From: an archaeon
GTDB lineage: Archaea > Micrarchaeota > Micrarchaeia > Anstonellales > Bilamarchaeaceae
Length of the DNA: 64,000 bases
Assembly: GCA_020053355.1 (NCBI GenBank)
Contig: JAGVNI010000016.1
Span: 1 to 64,000 of the forward strand
Direction: 5' to 3'
Below the pieces are notes generated by a model, which was not told where the DNA came from, searched no databases, and saw only the letters and a program-made list of their open reading frames with translations. The position numbers were made by a program, and so were the translations under genes. This document shows, one piece after another, positions 1 to 12,000 of this stretch. Position 1 is the stretch's first letter. The number at the start of each line of letters is the position of its first letter.

Positions 1-3000
1 ACTAGCTACAGCAATCCCAACTATGGATTCTACAGCAATTACGCGGATTATGCACTATTCGAAAACAACACTGCTTACAGCAACTCGAACGGATTCTATG
101 TCGTTTCCAATTCCCATTCTGTTTACTCAGGCAACAACGCATCCGGCAATACCGAAGGCTTCTACGTCTATTATAACAACAACAATTGCAATTTCACCAA
201 CAACACCGGCTCCATGAACTCCAACCGCAACTTCTACATCCTCCGCAATACCAACATCAATCTGGTCAACAACACCGGCCGGGGGAGCACCTGGAACATC
301 TGGGTCGAGCGCACGACCAGCACAAACATGTCGAACAACCACATATTCAACGGCAGCACCTTCGACTTCTATGCCGCATCCTATTCCAGCGGGGCATACA
401 ACCTTTCTGTCTCGAACCTTATCATCGATAATCCCTACGGGAATTACACGAACTTCACCAACGTCTCGTTCAACGACACGCCGATGAACCTGTCAACTTC
501 GTTCTACATGAAATGGTCCGGGAATACGTCAGCCCTGCCTTCCGGGCGCGTCTCCTTCGCGAACAAGTATGTGAACATGATAAACAATACTGGCATCCCG
601 GTTATCGAGTCAATCGTCTGGCACTGGACCGACGGGGAATTAGGCACACAGAACGAAAGCCATTTCGAGCTCTGGAAGTACAACACATCGGCAAACTGGA
701 CGAAGCTGAACAACACTCCGGACACCGGCGGAAACACGCTATCCCTGCGCAACATGACATTCGGCAGCATCTACGGCATCCTCGAATGGCCGGTAACCTC
801 AATATTGGGTTGCAGTGAGATAAGCGCGCCGGGCATAATATATCTGGGCGGCAACCTGGCGGGCGCGAGCCTGAGCGACAGCAATTACGCGGGCCTCTCC
901 TGCGTCAAAATCTCATCCTCGAACGTGCTTCTCGACTGCAACGGCTTCAACATCACCAATAACGGCACTGCCGGCACCACCATGGGCATCCTCATCAACT
1001 CCACCTCCGGCCAGGCCTACACGAACATCACCATGCAGAACTGCCCGAAGGTCTCTGGCTATACCTACGGGGCATACCTCCCCCACGCCCAGTCCAGCGT
1101 CCTGAACTCGACCCTTTATAGCAACAGCTACAATCTCAATGCGAGCAGCGGTAACGTCACTGTGGTAAATGCCAGCCTCTTCAACGCAACCGTGAGCGAC
1201 TTCACATGCTCCAACAACGGTGCTTCGGCCACGACGCTGAACCTGTCAAACGTCACCTTCCGGAGGCCTGCCGGCGACTCCACCAACTACACGAGCATTT
1301 CCCTCAACGACAGCGTCGCCGCAAGTTCGTTCTATTCTGTCAGCTGGTCAGCCGAGCCGGCAGCGATTCCGTCCGGCAACGTTTCCATTAAGGGCAAGTT
1401 CGTCAACATAACTGCGATTTCCGGCACAGTGTCCCTCGACAGCGTCGCGTTCCACTGGCTGCAGTCGGACGTGAGCCCGTACAACGAGTCCACGTTCAGC
1501 CTCTACGAGTACAATTCGAGCGGCTGGACCCTGCTGAACGACACCCCAGACACAACCCAGAATATCATCAGCTACGCTTCATTGGTGCCCCACAGCGTAT
1601 ACGGGCTCCTCAGCAGCAGCGATGAGCCGCCGGAGGTGTGCGTCAACCTCTCCGATGCCGCGACGTTCGGCGACAATATCGAGAACCTAAGCGGCGTGTT
1701 CTATGTTAACGACAATGCCTCCCTCTGCTACGGTACCTACGCCACCACGCTGAGCATGCTCTACATAAACCACTCGAATATCGTCCTCGACTGCAACGGC
1801 TCGATATTGGACGGCGACGACAGCGGAACAGCGACCGATTACGGCATATATATCAACGGCTTCGACAACGTGACAGTAACGAACTGCATCATCCGGGACT
1901 TCTACTATGGCGTCTTGCTCACGAACGCCTCAGACTACGACACCTTCAGGAACGTCACAAGCTACAGCAACACATTCCACGGCTTCTTCAACAACGATTC
2001 AGACTACACGACGTTTGACAACTGCACGGCATACGACCAAACTGGCGTTTCCCACTACGGTTTCTACCTCCTCAACTCTCAATACAACAACCTCACGGAC
2101 AACCTCGCATACAACAACAACGCCAGCTTCTATCTCTCCGGGTCATTCTTTTACAGCTACGACACCCTGGTCAACAACAGCGCCATCAACAGCACCTGGC
2201 GCGGTTTCAATATCGAGTCCTACCAGAACAACCTGACGGACAACACCGCCACAGGCACCGCCGTTTATGACGGCTTCTATGCGTATGGCTCTTACAACCT
2301 CTTTGTCAACAACACCGCAAGCGGGAACGCAAGAAGCGGATTCTGGGTCGCTACTTACGACAACAACACATTCATCAACAACAGCGCCTATGGAAACGCG
2401 CAACATGGCTACCGCCTTAGCAACGCCGCGAACTACAATGTTTTCGGGAATTGTTCTGCTTTCAACAACAGCCAGGGTGGGTACTACCTGGACCTTTCGC
2501 ATTATACCCGGATAGAGAATGTCACGGTGAACGACAACGGGGACTACGGCTTATACCTCTACCAAAGCTACGTCAACCTGTCTGACGTGCGCGTCTATAA
2601 CCACACCACGGATGTTTATGTCCAATACAGTTCGGCAGGGCAATCCGTATACCTCTGGAACGTGACCATAGACAACCCCTCAGGCACCGTGCAGAATTAC
2701 ACCAAGCTGGACTTGTATGACTATGGGGTATCTACCACGTTCACCATGGACTGGACAAGCAGCCCGCCCACCCTGCCCGCGGAGAGGTCATCCTTCGCCG
2801 GCAAGTTCCTGAACATCACGAACACCACCGGCGTCGTCACAATCGACAGCATCAACTGGACATGGAATGAATCCGAGCTTGCCGGAGGATACAGCGAGAA
2901 CCAGCTGGAGCTGTGGAAATACAACGCTTCGGGCTGGATTATGCTGAACGATACCCCCGACAGCGCCACCAACACCCTGTCCCTCACCAGCCACGATGTG

Positions 3001-6000
3001 GGGAGCACCTACGCCCTCCTGGAAGACAACAGCACATCAGCAATCACCGACTGCGTCGAGATAACCGCCAACGGAACCTACGCGCTCGCCTCCAACCTGC
3101 AGGGCGCCCCCATAAACGCCAGCCCGGTCACGGGCATGGCCTGCATCAAGATAGCGGCGTCCAACGTCACCCTCGACTGCGACGGATACAACATCACCAA
3201 CAATGAGAGCGGCTCCACCTACGGCATAGTGCTGAATGCCTCGCTCACGAACGTGACCGTCAGGGACTGCACGGGCATCGGAGGCTACAGGGCCGGCATA
3301 TACCTCAATGACGCCAACGATAGCGTCTTCAGGAACAACAGCGTCTTCAACACCGCCTCCTTCGGCACAATCTGGGGCTATTATATCGCCGGCACGAGCT
3401 ACAACAACACGTTCACCCTGAACCAGCTGCACAACCTTACCCAGCACGGTTTCAAGGTCGCATCGTACGCAACGAACAACCTGATAACCGGGAACAACAT
3501 CTACGATTCCGCAGTCGGGTTCTCGATAAACGGCAACAACAACACCATCGAATGGAACAACATCTCCCGGTGTTCCTCGGGTGTCGAGGTCGAGGGGCCC
3601 TCCAACAACACAATCCGGAGCAACCTCGTCCAGAACATATCCAGCGGCTGCTTCAACACCCTCGGCGGGGCGACGGAAACGAGGTTCATCAACAATACCG
3701 GCTTCAACTGCGGAGCGGGTTTCTACGTCCTAGGCAGCGGGAACCTCGTTGCGAACAACACTGCTTACGGCGGCATAGGCGACGCGTTCGAGGTGTTCGG
3801 CTCCGACAGCGCATATACCAACAATACTGCATACAACAACGTGAACGGCTTCTATATCGCATATGCCAGCGGAATCAACCTTAGCGGCAACCTGGTTTAC
3901 AATAACAGCCAATACGGAATCGTTGTGGAGGGCGTGAACAACACGCGCCTGAGCGCCGACCGCATGTACAACAACGGCCTCGACCTCAATGTGAACGCCA
4001 CCTCCGCGATGGACCTTTACGCAGCAAACGTCATATTCGACAGCCCGGCAGGCGCCCTGGCCAACTTCACGAACCTGAGCATCAACGATACCGCACCCGC
4101 TTCATCGGCATATACAATCAACTGGACAACGAACGAATCCGCCATTCCCAGCGGCATGTCCTCGTTCCGGCAGAAGTTCGTCAACATCACTCCGGTGGCC
4201 GGCTCGGTATCCCTGGATTCCGTCGCCTGGCATTGGACATCGGGCGAAACCGCCGGCTACACCGAGACATCCTTCGCCCTATATGAGTACAACTCAAGCG
4301 GCTGGAGCGCCATCAATAGCAGCCCTGACACCACAAACCACGAGTTCGTGATGGCGGGACTCGAGCCGCACAGCGACTACGGCATCCTGCAGTCCACAAG
4401 CGTCAACAGCTGCATGGTCATCAGCACCTCGGGCGAATACCAGCTGGGCTCCAGCCTAAATGGCGCGCCGATATCCGCATCGCCGCTTTCCGGGACCGCA
4501 TGCATCAAGATAAACGCCTCGGATGTCTTGCTGGACTGCAACGGGTTCTCAATCGCTAACAACGGCACCGGCGGCCTGACGAGGGCCGTCCTCGCGCTTT
4601 CCGACATCAGGAATGTGACGGTGCGCAACTGCCCATCGCTCGCGAACTATTCCTACAATATTGAATTCAACCGTGTGAACGACAGCCTAATAACCAACAA
4701 CACTCTCGTCAACGGCTTCTACGACATCATCATATCCGCAAGCTACGGGAACAACATCACCGGGAACGTAGTGGAGAGTGCAATCACACATGGCATCTTC
4801 GTCAACGGCACCTCCAACTTTGCGCGCGTGGCAAACAACACTGTTCATGATGTCGGGTCGAACGGAATCTACTTCGCATCCAGCCCCAACGGCACCGCCG
4901 ACCGGAACTCCGTCTATGGTGCCGGAGGGGATTGCATCTCGGCCCTGTCTTCGATGAACGTCAGCATCACGAACAACAATGCCAGCAACTGTACGAACGG
5001 CATTGCGAACTGGGCCGGCTTCTACGGCGCATCATTCGATTGCCGCTTTGAGAACAACACCGCCTCCAACAACTCCCAGCATGGGTTCTACATTTACGCC
5101 CACCGCAACAGCCTCGTAAACAATACCGCCTACGGCAACACCATGGAGGGCTTTAATCTGGCCCTGGAAAATATCAACGCCTCCAATCTCACCGCCTACG
5201 ACAACGGTGGCGACGGCATATACCTCGGTTATTGCCTGGACTGCACCCTTTCGAACGGCGATTCCCACGGCAACGCCGGAAACGGCATATACCTGGGCAT
5301 TGCGCCCAACGCCTGGCTCGCAGACAACCGCGTTTATGGCAACTCACTGGACCTGGTCATTAACAACACCGATGCATCCCCGATGAATGTGACGCTGGAC
5401 AACACGCTGTTCCTCAATCCTTCGGGGACGCTTGAGAACTATACCAACCTAACGCTGCACGACGTTCTGAACGCCGTTTCGTCATATTCCATGAACTGGA
5501 CGGCAAACGAGAGCGCGCTTCCCTCCAACCACGTCAGCTTCGGACAGAAGTTCGTCAACATCACCCGCCAGGGCGGAACGGTGTCAATCGACTACCTGGC
5601 CTGGCTCTGGCTTGACAGCGAGCCCGGGGCAGAAAACGAGTCCTCGTTCGAACTCTGGAAGCAGAACTCGTCCGGATGGTCTGCGCTCAACATCACGCCG
5701 GACACCGGTGCTAACACGCTGAGCCTGTACAACCACGACCCCGGCAGCATATACGCGGTCCTCCGGGACCTGGAGCAGAACTGCCCGGTGATTGAGGCTG
5801 CCGGGACCTATTCCATGGGCAAGAACTACACCGGCGCGCCGAACGATGCATCCCCGGTCATTGGGATGGCATGCGTAAAGATAAACGCGTCAAACGTCTT
5901 TTTCGACTGCAACGGGTACAGCATCACCCACAACGGCAGCTCCAATACCTACGGAATAATCGCAGGCGCGGATATCACGAACGTCACGATACAGAACTGC

Positions 6001-9000
6001 CCGGACATCACCGGATACCACCGCGGAATCAACTTCCATTACGTGAACGACAGCATCATCCGCAACGTCACCCTGTTCAACAACTCGTATGACGGCCTCT
6101 ATGTCAACCACAGCAGCCGCAACCTCATCGACTCCAACCGTTTCGTCAACAACACCTGGAACGGCATGTACATGCTCCTCCTGTCGGATTACAACAACAT
6201 CACGAACAACAACGTGAGCGGCCATCGCACCTGGGGCCTGATGGTGACCAACGGGGCGGAACACAACAACGTCAGCGACAACATGGCATTCGACAACATG
6301 GGCTGCGGCATTGACGTGGGCGGTCTGGAGGGCGCCACGGTGGCCGGAAACCTCGCTTACAACAACGGCAACGCCACCACTCCCGGCAACGGCATCTGCA
6401 TAGGCGGCGCCAACGTCACGGCATGGAACAACACCGCGAGGAACAACAGCCGCGACGGATTCTGGGTGGATGGGGGCAACCATACATTTCGCGACAACCT
6501 CGCTGAATTGAACATGCACTCGGGATTCCACCTTGAAGACGCCCTTCTTATCAACCTCGAAAACAACACCATCCGGGACAACGGCTATGACGGTGTCAAC
6601 ATCCACGGCGGCGGCAACAACACCATCGGCCTGAACAACATCTCCGGAAACACCCTCAGCGGAATCAACGCCTCCTGGGGCGGCGAGGGCGACCCGACAA
6701 GGAACAACACAATCAGCGGCAACGAGATACACTCGAACGGCCAGGACGGAATCCGCCTTGACGTGGCCAACCAGACGGTCATAATCGGGAACCACCTGTA
6801 CAACAACAGCGCAGACCTGTTCATCGGGGATTACTCCGGCTACGACAACAACGTGCTCAACATCACCAATCTCATAATCGACAATCCTGCAGGCGACTAT
6901 GCGAACTTCACGAACCTGTCATTGAACGACAGCTATGAAGCATTCTCCGAATACGCCGTCAACTATACAATCAATTCGGCATCCCCGCCGTCCAAGCTAT
7001 ACAAATTCCACGACAAGTTCGTTAACATCACGTCCTCCTCGGGCTCCCCGTCCATAGACGCGCTTGCATTCTCTTGGGCCGACGCCGAGCTCTCCGGCTT
7101 CGATGAGTCCAAGCTCGAGATGTGGAAATACAACTCAAGCGGATGGGAGAACCAGAACGCCGTACTGGATGCGGGCGCGAACACCCTGGTCGCATACGGT
7201 GTGGGCTCCTTCAGCGATTTCGGCATCCTCGAGAACAACCGGACGAAGTGCGGCGTCATCAACTCGCCCGGCGAATACGTCCTTGAGCAGAACCTCACCG
7301 GCTCGCCAATCCAGCTGGTGCCGGGCAACGACAGCGCCTGCATCTGGCTGAACTCATCCGACATCCACCTGGACTGCCAGGGGCACTCGATAACCGGCAA
7401 TGCCACCCATAACGGGACCAACCTGACCTTTGCCATCTACGGCACGGCCCTGGAGAACGTAGTAATTTCGAACTGCATCCTATCGAACTACTCCACGGGT
7501 ATGTCCGCTTCCATGACAAACGGCACGCTATTCAACAACACGGCCTTCAACAACACCCACCCCGGCTACTTCTCCACAGACAGGAAGGGCTACGGCTTCA
7601 TCATCATCGCCACAGACTCGAACATCTCGTTCAACAACGCCACCGGCAACAACGCAGGCATGCGTTTGGAAACAACGTCCAGCCGCGTGTTCAACAACTC
7701 CGGCTATGGCAGCCTCAACCACGGTTTCGTCCTGAGCGAGCTCGAATACAGCACCCTGGAAAACAACACAGTGTGCGGCTCGGAAAGGGAAGGCTTCTTT
7801 TTCCTCGGGGACACGTTTGGCAACGTATTCCGCAACAATACCATATGCAACAACAGCCGGAGCGGATTTTTCGTCGACAACGGCGTCTATGTCTTCTTCA
7901 ACAACAGCGTCGACGGCAACCACCTCTACGGGAATGCGTTCAACGGCGTCCATTTCAGCACTGAAGTGGGCTGGATTGACAAGAACGACAACGTGTTCAG
8001 CAACAACCTCATCCACGGCAACAACCAGTCCGGCATCTATTATTATTCGGATGGCACCGCGGACCTGAACAACACCTTCATCAACAACACCCTTTTCTCG
8101 AACTTGGGGGATCCGGATGGCGCGGACTTCTTCTCGACAGCGTACAACACCACCATGAACACGACCTACTTCAATGCGACCTCGGTTTCCATGTCGTACT
8201 TCGACAACCTCTACATCAACGCCGTAAACAGCCCCGGTCCGGCTCCGTCCGACTATGCCTCGTTCCACGACAAATACGTTGAAATAGAGAACTACACGGA
8301 AACGCCCCCGACGGTCAACGAGGTGCTGTTCCACTATACCGATGCGGAATTGTCCGGCTTCAATGAAGCCCGCCTCGTGGTCCTCATATGGGACGGAGGC
8401 TCATGGAGCCCGCTCGCGAACCAGAGTGTGGACGAATCCGGCAACTTCATCCGCACCACCAACCTCAGCCAGTTCGGCTACACCTACGGGTTGTTCGAGA
8501 ACACCTCGACCAACTGCCCAATCATAACGACTCCGGGCAATTACACCCAGGACCAGAACTACACCGGCGCGCCGAATGACGCCAGCGAAGTCTCGCTCGG
8601 GAACATGGCATGCCTGAAGATTGCGGCATCCAACGTAACCTGGGACTGCAGCGGCTACTCCATCGCCAACAACGGCACTTCCGATGCATTCGGCATACTG
8701 CTTAACGGCTCCCAGACGAACGTCACGGTCATAAACTGCCCGTCAGTTTCGGGCTATTATGTCGGGGCCTACATTTACAGCGCCGAGAACAGCACATTCC
8801 GGAACGTCACGGTGAACGGGAGCTACGTCTGCTTCGAGGTCTTCGACCCCTGGGGCACGGGACTCGGCCGCAACCTCCTGGACAACGATACTGCGTACAA
8901 CTGCTCTAATTCAGCCTTCTACCTCCAGAGCACGAAATCCAACAACATCACTAACAGCCTCGCTTACGATTTCGGCAGCCAGGGCTACCTTGTCGCAGGC

Positions 9001-12000
9001 TCGGTCGGCTACGGCAACGCGGAAGACAACCTGCTTGCGAACAACACCGCCCGTGACAGCGTATCGAGCGGCTTCAGCCTCTCGCAATACAGCACAAGGA
9101 CAACGCTTTTCAACAACACCGCTTACAACCTGACTTTCGGCGATGGATTCTCAGCGGCTTCATCAACCCAGAACAACTTCACCAACAACACGGCATACAA
9201 TGACTACCGGGGCTTCTTCCTCCAGGCAGACGACAACTCGCTAAATGGCAACGACGCCCATGACAATTCGGATGCGGCCTTCTACCTCTCTTCGGCGAAA
9301 CGGAACAACCTCACCGGCAATATTGCATATGGCAATGCCAATTCCGCCTGGTCCGGGACATTCTTCCTCCTCTCCAGCTACAACAACAGCCTTGTGAACA
9401 ACTCGGCCTGGAACAACACCCTGGCCGGATTCTACCTCAACAGCGCAGAGGACAACTCGCTCGAGAACAACACCGCCTGGACGAGCCAGTTCGGGTTCTA
9501 TCTGGCGTCGGCCAACCGCAACAACCTGAGCGGCAACCTCGCCTACAACCACAGCGTAGGCGACATCTACTCGTACGCCTCATCAAGCTGCCTCTACTCC
9601 GACAACACCGCGCGCGACAGCCCGGCCGGCATCCAGCTTCTCGCGGTGAGCGAAAACAACACCCTGGAAGGGAACGAGGCCTACAACGAAAGCTACGGGT
9701 TCTGGGTGTCGGAAAGCAACGGAAACACCCTGCTCTCGAACCTGGCCCATGAATGCCTGGTGGGCATCGTTGTGAACCAATATTCCAACCAGACCAACAT
9801 GACGGGCAATGAAGCGTACAACTGCTCGAACAACGGCATCCAAATCAGCTACACGAACAGCACCTACTCATACAACAATACCGCATACCAGAACGGGCAA
9901 TACGGGATTATGCTCTATGCCGCCAATTCCACATCGTCATACTTCGACAAGGCATATGGCAACACCCTGTACCAGCTCCTCATCATGTCAGTATCCGACA
10001 GCAACCTCTTCTCAAACACCATGCTCTATGGCGGCCAGAGGGGGGCGGAAGTCGAAGGCAGCAGCAACAACTCATTCATCGGAATCACGGCGGCCAACAG
10101 CTCGGGCTACGGCTTCTATATCTACGACAGCAACACCACATACATTGACGGCCCGCACTTCTACAACTCATCAGGATGGGACTTCGGCGTGTCATCTGCT
10201 GGCATATCCCGCTCGTTCAACATGGACAAGGGCTGGTTCGACAACCCGCTCGGCAACTTCGCCAACTACACCGAGCTTTACATCGAAGACAGCGTCGAGG
10301 CTGGCACCTCATATGAGATAAAATGGACTGCGAACGGATCCACGCTTCCGGCAAGCCGCTTCAGCTTCGCTGAAAAATGGGTTGATGTCACCGCCGTCTC
10401 AGGCCCGGTCTCCATAGACGAAATCAACTGGACATGGACCGACGGCGAGGTCACGGCCGGCGGCTACAACGAGTCCAAATTCGAGCTATGGAAATACAAT
10501 TCCACCGGATGGACGCTGGAAAACGCGACTCCGGACATCTCGGCAAACGCCCTTGGCATGTACGGCATGAACCCGGCGAGCGAGTACGGCATTCTCGAGA
10601 ACAACTTTTCGGCAAGGGGGTGCATGGAAATCAACGCATCCGGCAGCTACAGCATGAACGAAAGCGCGTTCGGCGCCCCGTACAACGCCGCTCCGCTCTC
10701 TGACTACGCCTGCATCAAAATCGAGGCGAGCGACGTCCTGTTCGACTGCGCCGGCTACAATATCACATACGACGGCACCGCCTCCGGCACCACCTACGGC
10801 ATCCTGCTGAACGGCTCGATAAGCAACGTGACCGTGCAGAACTGCCCGAACGTCACGAACTACACTTACGGCGTCTACGTATTTGATTCGGATGGCAACC
10901 ACATATCGAATGTGACCTCATTTTCGAACGGATACGCCGGCGTCATGCTGGACTCGAGCGTCTCGAACAACGTATCCGCCAGCGTTTCGGACTGGAGCAG
11001 CAATTCTGGCTTCATCATCGGAAACGGCTCGAACGGGAACATCGTTGCGGGATGCACGGCATCCAACAGCACAATGAACGGGTTCTACGTGTCCGATTCG
11101 GCCGATAACAACATCACCGGGAATAACGCTTCCTACGGCAGCTACGGCTTCTACCTCTACAATATGTCGGGATACATGTCCGGCAACACGGCCCATGACA
11201 ATGAGGTCAAGGGATTCATCGGTTCCTCCATCGGCAACCTGTCATTCCTGGGCAACACCGCGCGCGACAACGGGGGCGCAGGCATGGAGTTCTCGACAAT
11301 CAACGAGTCCCTCATAAGCGGCTCATACTCGTTTGGGAATGCCGGGACAGGCATACTCGTCTATGTCGCGTCCGCGACCAACATCACAAACAACACTGCG
11401 TATCTGAACGACGGCGACGGGCTTCAGTTCGCTTCAAGCGCGGACGGCATCCTCGAGAACAACACCGCTTTCGGAAATGGCCAGTGCGGCCTTTATATCA
11501 GCAGCGCCAACGCGACTGTCGCCGGCACCCACCTTTTCAACGACTCGGTCGAAGCATGCATCGATACCGGTAAATTCATCACAGCCACGGTGGTTTTCTC
11601 CAACCTGACGATAGACAGCCCGGCGGGCATCTTCCAGAACTACACATCATTGAACATGACCGACACCCTGGATCCCCAAACCGCCATCGCCATCAATTGG
11701 ACCGGCAACCCGGCGGCCCTCCCGGCGGACCGCTTCAGCTTCGCGCAGAAATACGTTAACATCACGGCTTCCGGCACTCCCACGCCAAGCATCGACAGCA
11801 TTGAGTTCACATGGCAGCAGGCGGAAGTAGCCTTGCCTTACAGCGAGAACCTCTTCGAGCTGTGGGAGTACAATTCGAGCGGATGGTCCTACTTGAACCT
11901 CACCCCCGATACCAGCCTCAACCTGCTCAGCCAGTACAACCTGGTCCCCAGCCAGAGCGATTACGCGCTGCTCCAGAACAACTACACCGGATGCGTGAAC

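Noticed and set aside
5890-6795. 301-codon open frame on the minus strand inside the first giant gene
   Set aside because: Shadow of the repetitive Asn/Thr codons; Val/Ala/Asp-rich translation with no domain and no initiation signals.
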